A stretch of DNA of 64,000 nt from DASWJZ01 sp963739005 (GTDB lineage: Bacteria > Pseudomonadota > Alphaproteobacteria > Rhizobiales > Afifellaceae). Numbering within the stretch: the stretch's first letter is position 1; each line of letters opens with the position of its first letter. Below, piece by piece: positions 1 through 7,806 of this stretch. The notes below the pieces were generated by a model. The model made no database searches and was not told the DNA's origin. It saw only the letters and a program-made list of their open reading frames with translations. A program made the translations under genes and the position numbers. The stretch is from positions 1-64,000 of the forward strand of contig CAVTYQ010000007.1 of NCBI GenBank assembly GCA_963739005.1. Direction: 5' to 3'.

Positions 1-160
1 GTGCCCTTCCTGAGAGATGGGTGACAGATCATTCCGGAGACATGGGTGACACTTTTGGGCCTTTGCGGGGAGAGCAAAGGTGCCCTGGAAGTGGAGTGGG
101 CCCCTCGGGGTGGACGATTGGAGCGGAATGAATTGACCTGGTGAGCCGGGCTTTCGAAGG

Positions 161-520
161 ATGGAAGCCATGGCAAGACACCGATCCCACAGCGTTGAGT
201 TCAAGCGGCAGGCGGCGCAGGAGTTTCTGGCCGGCGAGACCCTGCACGGCCTGGCGAAGCGCCACGACGTCTCCCGGAACCTCATCCGGATATGGGTCGA
301 CAAGTACGAGGCGGGGGCGTTCGACGACGACGCGCAGGCTGCCGATCTGATTCAGGTCTACGAGGCTCGCATCGCCGCGCTCGAGCGCCTGGTCGGCAAG
401 CAGGCGCTCGAGCTGGAATTTCTAAAGGGGGCTCAGCGGCTCAGACCACGACCGACAAGCGCGCCCATGTCCGTGATAGCAGGCCCTGCGGCCTCTCCGT
501 CGCGGAAGGATGCCGTCTGA
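161..520 (+). CDS. IS3-family transposase OrfA (helix-turn-helix subunit)
   Basis: 119-residue protein with the OrfA layout: an N-terminal helix-turn-helix (residues about 10-50, including LHGLAKRHDVSRNLIRIW) that recognises the terminal repeats, then a leucine-rich coiled-coil stretch (about 65-90, with ALERLVGKQALELEFLKG). OrfA normally acts alone as a repressor and, joined to OrfB by -1 frameshifting, as the transposase. The reading frame of OrfB is -1 to this one. A possible A-AAG slippery tetramer lies at 424-427 within the codons for LKG, where IS3 elements usually shift. An in-frame ATG at 170 is an equally good start. Confidence 0.88.
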   Translation: MEAMARHRSHSVEFKRQAAQEFLAGETLHGLAKRHDVSRNLIRIWVDKYEAGAFDDDAQAADLIQVYEARIAALERLVGKQALELEFLKGAQRLRPRPTSAPMSVIAGPAASPSRKDAV

Positions 521-1314
521 TGGGGATCGCGCGTTCCACCTACTACGACGCGCCAAAGCGAGCAGTCGATGACACCGCGCTCGTTGAGGTGATGCACGCC
601 ATCAAGGACGAGTTCGAGGCCTACGGCTGGCGGCGGATGCAGGCGGCGCTCGGCCAGCAGGGCTGGGTGGCGAACCACAAGAAGCTGAAGCGGCTGATGC
701 GCGAGCACGGACTGAACGCACGGAGACGCCGCCGCTACGTCGCAACCACGGACAGCGATCATGACCAGCCGATCTTCCCCAACAGAACGAGGGACATGAT
801 TGTCGACGGCCCGGACCAGCTCTGGGTCGCCGACATCACCTACGTCGCTGTGGCAGTGGGCTTCGTCTACGTCGCCGTCATCATGGACGCCTGGTCCAGA
901 CGGATCATCGGCTATGCCATGAGCCGACGGATCGATGCGCGGCTGACGCTGGCGGCGCTCGACGCGGCGATCGCGCTGCGCCAGCCACCGCCCGGTTGCG
1001 TTCACCACGGCGACCGCGGGTCCCAATATGCCGCCGAGAAGTACCGCGACCGCCTTCGCGAGGCGAAGCTCATCGGCTCGATGGGCCGGCGCGGCAATCC
1101 GTACGACAATGCCATGATGGAGAGCCTGATGAAGACGCTGAAGGTTGAAGGCGTCTACCCGCTCGAGTTCGAGACCGCCGACGATGTCGCCGAGCAGCTC
1201 CCGGCCTTCATCGAGAAGTACAACGCCAGGCGCCTTCACTCATCGCTTGGCTACCTGAGCCCTCAACAGTATGAGAAGCAGCACGCTCGGCCGCCGGTCA
1301 AAGACGCCGCCTGA
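424..1314 (+). CDS. IS3-family transposase OrfB (DDE integrase domain)
   Basis: Catalytic part of the IS3 transposase, in the -1 frame relative to orfA; the open frame extends from 292 but homology starts near 424, so expression as an OrfAB fusion is expected. An HTH_21-like segment (YYDAPKRAVDD to GLNARRRRR) precedes the rve/DDE domain. The three acidic residues are visible: D in LWVADITYV, D in HHGDRGSQY, and E in NAMMESLMKTLK, followed by the C-terminal HSSLGYLSPQQYE that typifies the family. No stop or frameshift breaks the domain. Family assignment is secure; the subgroup is not resolved. Confidence 0.9.
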   Translation, partial: KGGSAAQTTTDKRAHVRDSRPCGLSVAEGCRLMGIARSTYYDAPKRAVDDTALVEVMHAIKDEFEAYGWRRMQAALGQQGWVANHKKLKRLMREHGLNARRRRRYVATTDSDHDQPIFPNRTRDMIVDGPDQLWVADITYVAVAVGFVYVAVIMDAWSRRIIGYAMSRRIDARLTLAALDAAIALRQPPPGCVHHGDRGSQYAAEKYRDRLREAKLIGSMGRRGNPYDNAMMESLMKTLKVEGVYPLEFETADDVAEQLPAFIEKYNARRLHSSLGYLSPQQYEKQHARPPVKDAA

Positions 1315-1783
1315 TCCCGTCTGGCCCGAGGGGCCCACTCCAAAGGAGTGTCACATCATGGACGAGCGGGTGAAGTTCATCGCCCGGCTGCTCGACGGGG
1401 AGACGATGTCGGGGCTGTGCCGGGAGTTCGGCATCTCGCGCAAGACCGGCTACAAGATCCACGAGCGCTACCGCGACTGCGGGGTGGAGGGGCTGACCGA
1501 CCGCTCGCGCCGACCCTACCGGCACGCCAACCAGCTGCCCTTCCAGATCGAGACGCTGATCGTCAGGCTGAAGCGGGAGAGGCCAGCCTGGGGCGCGCCG
1601 AAGATCAGGGAGCGGCTGGCGCGGCTTTATCCGGATGTGCAGCGGCCGGCGATCTCCACGGTGCACGCGGTGCTCGACCGCCACGGGCTGGTGAAGCGCC
1701 GCAAGAGGCGGCGCAATCGGGCCATGGGCACGCCTCTGTCGTCCTCCAGCGAGCCCAACGCGCTGTGGTGCGCCGACTACAAG

Positions 1784-3081
1784 GGGACTGTCAGGAATTG
1801 TGTGCGTGAGGCCATGATGATGAAAAGAGGAGAATCATCACATGGCTATCGAGAAAGAGCTTCTGGAGCAGCTTCTGGCGGGCCGCGATCCGCAGGAGGT
1901 GTTTGCCAAGGACGGTCTTGTTGACGAGCTGAAGAAGGCGCTGTCGGAGCGCATTCTGAACGCCGAGCTCGACGAGCACCTTGGGGAAGAGCGCGCCGAA
2001 GGCAACGCCAATCGCCGCAACGGCAGCTCGCAGAAGTCGGTTCTGACCGGCACCTCGAAGATGCGGCTGACGATCCCCCGCGATCGCTCCGGCACCTTCG
2101 ATCCGAAGCTGATCGCCAAATACCAGCGCCGCTTCCCGGATTTCGACGACAAGATCATCTCCATGTATGCACGCGGCATGAGCGTGCGGGAGATCCGCGG
2201 CCACCTGGAGGAGCTCTACGGCATCGACGTCTCGCCCGACCTGATCTCGGCCGTCACCGACGCCGTCCTGGAGGAGGTCGCCGAATGGCAGGGCCGGCCG
2301 CTGGAGGCCTGCTATCCGCTGGTCTTCTTCGATGCGATCCGGGTGAAGATCAGGGACGAGGGCTTCGTCAGGAACAAAGCGGTCTACATCGCGCTCGGGA
2401 TCCTGGCCGACGGCACGAAGGCGATACTGGGCATCTGGATCGAGCAGACGGAGGGCGCCAAGTTCTGGCTGCGTGTCATGAACGAGCTGAAGAACCGCGG
2501 CGTCAGCGACATCCTGATCGCCGTGGTCGATGGCCTGAAGGGCTTCCCCGAGGCGATCACCACCGTGTTCCCCGACACGGTGGTGCAGACCTGCATCGTC
2601 ACACCTGATCCGCCACTCGCTTGCGTTCGTGTCGTGGAAGGACCGCAAGCCGGTGATGCCGGCGCTCAGGGCCATCTACCGGGCCACCGACGCCGAGGCC
2701 GGCCGGAAGGCCCTGGAAGTGTTCGAAGCGAGCCCCTGGGGCCAGAAGTATCCGGCCATCGCCTTGAGCTGGCGGCGCAACTGGGAGCACGTGGTGCCGT
2801 TCTTCGCCTTCCCCGAAGGCGTCCGCCGCATCATCTACACGACCAATGCGATCGAGGCGCTGAACTCCAAGCTGCGCCGCGCGGTTCGAACGCGCGGGCA
2901 CTTCCCCAATGACGATGCGGCGATGAAGCTGCTATATCTGGTCCTCGATCGCCAGGCCGACGAGTGGAAGCGGCCGCCGCGCGAATGGTTCGAGGCCAGG
3001 ACCCAGTTCGCCGTCGTGTTCGGCGAAAGGTTCGTCACTCAGTGACGCAGACGGCCTCAGCACAAAACTTCCGACAGTCCC
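1784..3081 (+). mobile_element. IS256-family insertion sequence (1298 bp) inside the IS481 transposase
   Basis: The ends are inverted repeats beginning GGGACTGTC; the match extends about 30 bases with gaps up to TGAGGCC on both sides. An 8-bp target duplication, ACTACAAG, lies at 1776-1783 and 3082-3089. Removing 1784-3081 plus one duplication restores the IS481 codons for ADYKGEF exactly. Size, repeat start and 8-bp duplication all fit IS256. Confidence 0.95.
1842..3045 (+). pseudogene. IS256-family (mutator-type) transposase with a +1 frameshift
   Basis: Start ATG at 1842 follows AAAGAGGAG. The frame is normal to the residues VVQTCIV near 2598, then shifts: the continuation, starting SFVSWKDRKPVMPALRA and ending FGERFVTQ at 3045, is one frame ahead. 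A single extra A after the GTC codon near 2598 accounts for this; without it the product would be about 400 residues, normal for the family. Conserved features include FFDAIRVKIRDEG and VVDGLKGFPEAI in the first part, and the C-terminal NAIEALNSKLRR segment in the second. It may be a true pseudogene or a sequencing insertion, since other genes in the window show the same +1 change. Confidence 0.9.
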
Positions 3082-3846
3082 ACTACAAGGGCGAGTTCAT
3101 GCTCGCCGACCGGCGCTACTGCTACCCACTCACCATCACCGACTACGCCAGCCGCTATCTGATCGCCTGCGAGGCGCTCGCCAGCACCAAGGAGGCCACC
3201 GCCTTCCCGGTTTTTGAGAGCGCCTTCAAACAGTTCGGCCTGCCCCGGGCCATCCGCACCGACAACGGCGTCCCTTTCGCCAGCCCCAATGCGCTCTTCA
3301 ACCTCTCCAAGCTCTCCGTCTGGTGGCTGAGGCTCGGCATCGAGATCGAGAGGATCAAGCCGGGCAACCCGCAGCAGAACGGCCGCCATGAGCGCATGCA
3401 TCTGACGCTGAAACTGGAGACCACCCGCCCGGCGGCGGAGACCATGCTCAGGCAGCAGGCCAGGTTCGACGACTTCGTCGCCTGCTACAACACCGAGCGC
3501 CCGCACCAGGCCCTCGCCATGGCCTGCCCGGCCGAGCACTACGCGCCCTCAACCCGCCCCTATCGCGGCCTGCCGCAGCTCGACTACCCTTTCCATGACA
3601 GGGAAGTCACCGTCACCACGTGCGGGCGCATCTGCCTCAAGCGCCGCAAGATCAACCTCAGCCAGGTCTTCGCCGGCCAGAAGGTCGGAATCCGCCAGGT
3701 CGACGACCGCCTATGGCTCGTCAGCTTCATGCACTACGATCTCGGCTACTTCGACGACGAGACCTGCAGGCTGGAGCCGATCGCCAATCCCTTCGGAGCA
3801 AAGGTGTTACCTATGTCTCCAGAATAAACCGTCACCTATGTGTCCG

Positions 3847-4152
3847 GAATGGACCGAGGGAGGCTGGCGGAGGGAGAGGAACTGGGATCCAACATTCTCT
3901 GGAGAAATGGCGGATTTCCGCGTCTTTCTTGATCCCTTAAATACACACGTTATCACCGCGGAGCGGATGTCTTCTCTTTGAACGGTGGTTTTAGGGTACG
4001 AGGGGCCTGCTCTGGAAGCGGCCGGCGGTGGCTAGTCGTCAAGCCTTCCGCAGATGTCGGATTTGAAAAGAAGCGGCCCAAACCCCCGTCGGTAAAGGGT
4101 TCGGGCCGCCCTTGGATTGGCAGAACCTTTCGCTAGAAACCGCGCCTAGCTA
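3847..4152. other. Gap between IS481 and the split outer-membrane gene
   Basis: No credible gene is seen in these roughly 300 bases. The left part directly follows the IS481 right end and the right part is the 3' flank of the minus-strand outer-membrane gene, including its likely terminator at 4073-4109. Confidence 0.6.
4073..4109 (-). terminator. Probable intrinsic terminator of the split outer-membrane gene
   Basis: A 13-base arm GCGGCCCAAACCC (4073-4085) pairs with GGGTTCGGGCCGC (4097-4109), 12 of 13 positions matching, around an 11-base loop. On the minus strand the hairpin is followed by CTTCTTTTC, a modest U-rich tail. It lies about 45 bases past the TAA at 4153 that would end the uninterrupted gene. 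Confidence 0.6.
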
Positions 4153-4198
4153 TTACCTCCGAAGAGCCAAGTGAGTCCCTGTGACGCCCTTCTGTTTG

Positions 4199-5277
4199 TC
4201 AAGCGGCGATGCGGGTCTGGTTGATCTCCCTCTGGCGGCGCATGATGATGTTGAAGACCTCGCGCGCGATATAGCGCTTGAGGGCGCGCAGCGCATCGAG
4301 TTTGGAATGTCCCTCGGCGATGCGCTTCGCGACGTAGGCTTTTGTCTTCGGATCGGTGCGGAGGCGGCCGATGGCGATGATGTGCAGGGCGCTGTTGGCG
4401 GCGCGATCGCCGCCCCTGTTGAGCCGATGCCGGATCGTCTTGCCGGAAGATGCCGGAACAGGACTGACACCGCAGAGCGCCGCGAAGCTCGCCTCCGATC
4501 GCAATCGTTCAGGATTGTCGCCGGCCGTGAGCAGCAACTGCGCTGCACCCGTTTGCCCGATCGAGTTGCGGGCAATGAGTTCGGGAGCAAGGTCATCGAC
4601 AATGGCGCCGATCATCAGGTCGAGGTCGGCGATCTCGTCGTGGAGTTCGAGATAGCGGCGGGCGAGCGATTTGAGGCTGATGCGGTAGGCCGCTTCCACC
4701 TCGCGATAGGCCGTCAAGTCCGGCCGCCAGGCTGCCAGGGTTCGCACGAGCTGCATGCGGGTCATTTTGCGCAGCAAGTCGCGCAGTCCGTCCGGAGCGC
4801 AGACGATGGTGGTCTGGATCATCTGCAGGGCGAACACGCCGCGCGGCGACGGCGGTCTTTCGGCAAACCTTGAGAACGCGCAGGGATTCGACCATTCCGT
4901 CGCGGCTTCTCGGTGTGACGGTTCTCTTCCTGGCGAAGGCGGCGTGGGCGGCATTCTGGGCATCGAGATCGTCATTCTTGCCGCGCCGGCGGCGATCATG
5001 GTTGTCGGGCGTGGTGACCTCCAGCACCTCGATCCCGGCTTTGCATGAAGCGCAGCAGTCCCGCGCCATAGCTGCCCGTCGATTCGATGCCGATGCGCTG
5101 GAGGTCCCCGAACGACCGCATCCATGCCAGCATCTGCCGATATCCCTGACGGGTGGTGGCGAAGCAGGCGGTTCCTAGGACATGATCCTGTTCGTCGACG
5201 ACTGCCGCGACATGCAGATCCTTGTGCGTGTCCACGCCACCGACGACGTGGCGCGTGCTAACTTCGATGCTATCCAT
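4199..5277 (-). pseudogene. IS110-family transposase (RuvC-like DEDD recombinase) with two frameshifts
   Basis: Starts at ATG 5275-5277, preceded by GGAGG. The N-terminal DEDD/RuvC-like domain begins GGVDTHKDLHVAAVVD, with IGIESTGSYGAGLLRFM and KNDDLDAQNAAHAA following; the C-terminal transposase domain includes FAALCGVSPVPASSGKTIRH and NRGGDRAANSALHIIA. The frame shifts twice, near 5047 (an extra A after FMQ) and near 4836 (an extra T in the RRV codons), both +1. The corrected protein would be about 355 residues, normal for the family. As read it is inactive, but the uniform +1 type makes sequencing insertions a serious alternative. Confidence 0.88.
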
Positions 5278-5564
5278 TCCCAGCCTCCAGCTTGGACCGT
5301 CTATGAACGGCTTCGCCGAGACCGAGTGCGCGGACAGGACAGTCACGAGACCAAACGGTCAGGCCCTTCTCGGGTCACAGGCATCGGCGAGGCAAAGCCT
5401 CACCGCAAGGCGTTCCCGGGCGGTCGACAGGTCCAGGGAAAGACACGGCTGGTCGATCGGAGTGCGGGTCAGACCGCACCGAGGCACCTTGCGGCGCCAG
5501 CCTACCAGTCGGTCCATCGCTGTGAGAGTCAGGCCGTCCGGGAACTGGCCATGATCTTTTGACT
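5278..5564 (-). ncRNA. Candidate bridge-RNA region of the IS110 element
   Basis: This is the noncoding end between the element boundary and the transposase start. IS110-group elements are known to transcribe a structured bridge RNA here that pairs with donor and target DNA. The stretch contains inverted repeats, for example the 9-bp stem CGGTGAGGC/GCCTCGCCG with a 3-base loop (5385-5405) and a GTGCGGT/ACCCGCAC pairing near 5464-5481. I could not assign the target- and donor-binding loops by eye, so the RNA is inferred from position and structure only. Confidence 0.4.
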
Positions 5565-6295
5565 GTCCCTGTGTGCGAGGACGGCTCGACATTGAGGAAG
5601 CCGCCGGTGCCCCAGTCCTCACCGTCATATTGGGTATAGCGATATTCGATGCGGCCGGTCAGGTGGTGGGTGAGCTTGGTCTCGATGCCACACCCCACAT
5701 GGAAGCCATTGTAGTCCTCATCAAAATTGCCGAGGAAGCTCGTGTTGACGTTGTAGTGAGCGTAGCTATAGCCGCCGATCACGTAGAGCATGGTCGCGGA
5801 CATCGGCACGAAGCCGAGACGCACCGAGGCGGAGGCGGTCAGGTCCGGTTGCGCGTCGATCAGATTGCCGCCGGCCGCAGGAATGTTCAGCTCGGTATCG
5901 AGTCCCGTCGTTCCCACGTCGCCCTGAAGGCCAAGAACCCAGAGAGGCGTCGGCTGCCAATTCGCACCGACCATTCCGCCGCCGGGCCATCCTTCACCGC
6001 CGACACCGTTGAAATTGCATGAGCCTAGGCCGGGAAGTTCGATGTTGTCGACGATCGCTCCCCCGCCGAAATAGCCGCCCGCGTAGAAACCCGTCCACCC
6101 GCCAAGGTCGCGAGGCCTCGTTGCAACAAGCGCGTCCTTGAGCGGCTGGGTGTCACTCGAGGCAACTCGACGCTGCGGATGATCTCCTGAAGCTGCTTTT
6201 TCATTTTTATAAATGTATCATACCGCCCGAGATCGTGCATCCCGGCCGCGTAGGACGGCGGGATCGCGGCTTAGGGCCGGCGGTAACCAGAGGTC

Positions 6296-6676
6296 ATGAC
6301 CCAACTCGTCCTCGTTGCGCTGGGCGGTGCGATCGGTGCCAGTTGCCGCCACCTCGTCAATCTCGGCATGCTTCGCCTCTTCGGCCCGACCTTTCCGGTC
6401 AGTACCCTGACGGTGAACATCGTCGGCGGCCTCCTGATGGGGCTCGCCGCCGGCTATTTCGCCCTGATCTATTCCGGCGGCGGCCAGCACCTGCGTCTGT
6501 TCCTCACAACGGGACTCCTTGGCGGCTTCACAACGTTTTCCGCTTTCTCCCTCGACGCGCTGCTTTTATGGGAGCGGGGCGACATCCTGCCGGCGCTCGC
6601 GTACGTGCTCATCTCCGTGCTCCTCTCGATTGTTGCGCTGGCAGTCGGGCTCTATCTGATGCGAGCGATAGCATGA
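6296..6676 (+). CDS. crcB: Fluoride ion exporter CrcB/FluC
   Basis: 126-residue, four-helix inner-membrane protein that forms a dual-topology dimeric fluoride channel. Family signatures are clear: GGAIGASCRHLVN near residue 10, the TLTVNIVGGLLMG helix with the conserved asparagine (about 43), and the TTGLLGGFTTFSAFS segment (about 75-90) with the Phe-box and sodium-site residues. Start ATG at 6296 follows AGAGGT. It stands alone between a degenerate porin and a PDZ gene. No fluoride riboswitch could be recognised upstream. Confidence 0.93.
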   Translation: MTQLVLVALGGAIGASCRHLVNLGMLRLFGPTFPVSTLTVNIVGGLLMGLAAGYFALIYSGGGQHLRLFLTTGLLGGFTTFSAFSLDALLLWERGDILPALAYVLISVLLSIVALAVGLYLMRAIA

Positions 6677-6967
6677 AGGCTGTCGAGGCGCAGGCGCGAC
6701 GAGGGCTCGACTGCTGGTTCAAGCTCCACTGTCCCGGCGTAGCTTGGGAAGAAACTCCGGTGACACATGCGAACGGCCGCAATTGGATTACATTCTCCAC
6801 CTTTTCCTGAGTGGTGCTAATGCTTTTCCGCGCCATGTCGGCTGATTGGGCGGTCCTAACGCTGCGGCGCCTTGATGGTTGGAGCTCATAAATGTAAATC
6901 GCCCAACATCTTCGGCTCATAGTGATCCAAGCTGTAAGATCGCTCGGCTGACACACGGGAGTGACTT
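6677..6967. other. Gap between crcB and the PDZ gene
   Basis: About 290 bases without a convincing gene. Short frames exist on both strands but none has a recognisable domain or ribosome-binding site. Confidence 0.5.
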
Positions 6968-7300
6968 ATGTGGATGCACCGATCTACAGCCTTGCTCCTC
7001 GCTGTTCTCTTGTCGTCGGTCGTTTGGGCCGGCGAAAAGGGCGAGCTCGGGCTGCGGCTGAAGCATCAGGGATTATTTTGGGAGATCCTTGCGATCAATC
7101 CGGAGAGTGCGGCTGCGAAGACCGGCGTTCGCGTTGGCGACCTAGTGACACGGATCAACAATTTTACTTTCCCTTCCGAACAGCAGTTAGTCGATACCGT
7201 CGCGACGCTTAGGCCCGGGGATGTCATCAGGATATCGATTGTTGACGGGCAAGGCGTCGAAAGATCCTTCGAGCTAGAGGCCGGGTCCCGCGCGGAGTGA
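6968..7300 (+). CDS. Small secreted PDZ-domain protein
   Basis: 110 residues: a signal peptide (residues 1-21, hydrophobic STALLLAVLLSSVVWA) followed by a single PDZ domain. The carboxylate-binding loop is seen as GELGLRLK, then ILAINPESAAAKTGVRVGDLVTRIN and the C-terminal strand RISIVDGQGVERSFELE. Such stand-alone PDZ proteins usually lack a protease domain and act as periplasmic binding modules; its partner is unknown. An ATG at 6974 is an alternative start. No operon partner on this strand. Confidence 0.8.
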   Translation: MWMHRSTALLLAVLLSSVVWAGEKGELGLRLKHQGLFWEILAINPESAAAKTGVRVGDLVTRINNFTFPSEQQLVDTVATLRPGDVIRISIVDGQGVERSFELEAGSRAE

Positions 7301-7370
7301 TGCGGTCTTGCGCCAGGAGCGTGAATGCGCCCTCAAGATGCTGGTGATCGGACCCTTTTAGTCGACTTCT

Positions 7371-7727
7371 CTAGTGCCTCACGGCCCACGGATGGGTCGA
7401 TCGCTTTATCTCTTTGCCGTCTTTGCCCCGCGCGTGGGCATGATCGTTATGGTGGTGCGTGTGCCGCTCGGCCAGATCCCGATGCGTGTCGTGCACAGGG
7501 ATCGACTCGTCGCGCCGTTTGCGCACAACCCGCGGTTCGTTCGCGCTCTTCTCATTGAGGGCGTGTACTCTGCAAACGTCCGATGCGATGCCCAACCGGG
7601 GAGCCGAAACCATCCGCACTGCCGGGCGGCCGCAGTCGGGACATGCGGCGGACGAGTCGGACTCCGACATCTGCTTCCAATCGCGGAATGCGCCGTGCCT
7701 CAAGCACTTGTACTCATAAATGGGCAT
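7371..7727 (-). CDS. fmdB: FmdB-type zinc-ribbon protein
   Basis: 118 residues beginning MPIYEYKCLRHG, the hallmark of the FmdB zinc-ribbon family, with the second metal knuckle CPDCGRP about 22 residues later. FmdB was named in Methylophilus as a putative regulator of formamidase expression, and this gene lies immediately downstream of fmdA. The C-terminal half is histidine-rich (HTHHHNDHAHA), which suggests extra metal binding. The gene is 79 bases after fmdA, separated by a very strong hairpin, so it may be on the same transcript with altered stoichiometry. A regulatory role is inferred from the family name and context, not shown here. Confidence 0.85.
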   Translation of the reverse strand: MPIYEYKCLRHGAFRDWKQMSESDSSAACPDCGRPAVRMVSAPRLGIASDVCRVHALNEKSANEPRVVRKRRDESIPVHDTHRDLAERHTHHHNDHAHARGKDGKEIKRSTHPWAVRH

Positions 7728-7751
7728 TTACAGTCCTGTCGTCTGCCAAGT

Positions 7752-7786
7752 GTTGTGGAGCCGCCCCTGCTGGGCGGCTCCACAAC
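7752..7786 (-). repeat. Perfect 15-bp hairpin between fmdA and fmdB
   Basis: GTTGTGGAGCCGCCC (7752-7766) and its exact inverse (7772-7786) are separated by 5 bases. It starts 20 bases after the fmdA stop. No T-run follows on either strand, so it looks more like an mRNA-stabilising or processing structure than a standard terminator. Confidence 0.85.
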
Positions 7787-7806
7787 TTCGAGCTTCGAGC
7801 GCCGCC

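Larger units (their letters stand above)
92..1342 (+). mobile_element. IS3-family insertion sequence (1251 bp, perfect 18-bp terminal repeats)
   Basis: Terminal inverted repeats TGGAGTGGGCCCCTCGGG lie at 92-109 and, inverted, at 1325-1342, with no mismatch. Both ends are flanked by the trinucleotide AAG (89-91 and 1343-1345), a 3-bp target duplication typical of IS3 elements. Excising it with one AAG rejoins the IS481 leader, restoring a GGAAGGAG ribosome-binding site 9 bases before the IS481 transposase ATG at 1358. It contains overlapping orfA and orfB with the usual -1 arrangement and no inactivating change, so it may still be active. Confidence 0.93.
1358..3827 (+). pseudogene. IS481-family transposase, split by an IS256 insertion
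   Basis: The gene is in two parts, 1358-1783 and 3090-3827, which rejoin in frame if the IS256 element and one copy of its duplication are removed, giving about 387 residues. The first part holds a helix-turn-helix region (MSGLCREFGISRKTGYK) and the start of the DDE domain ending at WCADYKG. The second continues with GEFMLADRR, the second acidic residue in RTDNGVPF, and the third in NGRHERMH. The C-terminal MSPE sits in the right terminal repeat. The start at 1358 is supported by the rebuilt leader before IS3 insertion. Interruption of the catalytic core makes it inactive as it stands. Confidence 0.9.
12..3846 (+). mobile_element. IS481-family element, interrupted by IS3 and IS256 insertions
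   Basis: The two ends are related imperfect inverted repeats: the left end at about 12-60 and the right end at about 3800-3846 both contain versions of GACATGGGTGACAC and ATTCCGGAGACAT when read inward. The right repeat overlaps the last codons of the transposase. Removing the IS3 element plus its 3-bp duplication and the IS256 element plus its 8-bp duplication leaves about 1.28 kb, a normal length for this family. The outermost bases are uncertain by a few positions because the repeats are imperfect and the left end lies near the window edge. Seen: repeats and size. Known: family DDE transposase. The element cannot move by itself in its present state. Confidence 0.8.
4175..5573 (-). mobile_element. 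IS110-family insertion sequence
   Basis: The element lies on the minus strand within the outer-membrane gene. The 9-base sequence GTCCCTGTG occurs at both edges, 4175-4183 and 5565-5573, and the porin frame rejoins if one copy and the DNA between are removed, giving an element of about 1.39 kb. There are no terminal inverted repeats, as expected for IS110. The layout is asymmetric: about 290 bases lie upstream of the transposase and only about 15-25 downstream, as in IS110-group elements where the upstream end encodes the bridge RNA. Exact boundaries within the repeated 9-mer cannot be fixed. Confidence 0.8.
4153..6217 (-). pseudogene. Outer-membrane beta-barrel protein (Omp25/OmpA-like) split by IS110
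   Basis: Minus-strand reading from about 6140 to 5574 and then 4174 to 4153. The visible protein has the pattern of rhizobial opacity-type porins: GGWTGFYAGGYFGGG at the mature N terminus, alternating aromatic strands such as LYVIGGYSYAHYNV, and RIEYRYTQYDGEDWG near the end. An IS110-family element then interrupts it, after the residues EPSSHTG. Joining across the element gives a short tail THLALRR and a TAA. The frame is open upstream to 6217 but without a start codon or signal peptide in frame, so the 5' end is also degenerate. The native C terminus of such porins usually ends in phenylalanine; this one would not. Non-functional. Confidence 0.75.

Noticed and set aside
6225..6295. Fluoride riboswitch before crcB
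   Set aside because: The GGNGATGG opening and pseudoknot partners of the crcB RNA motif could not be found in the short leader.
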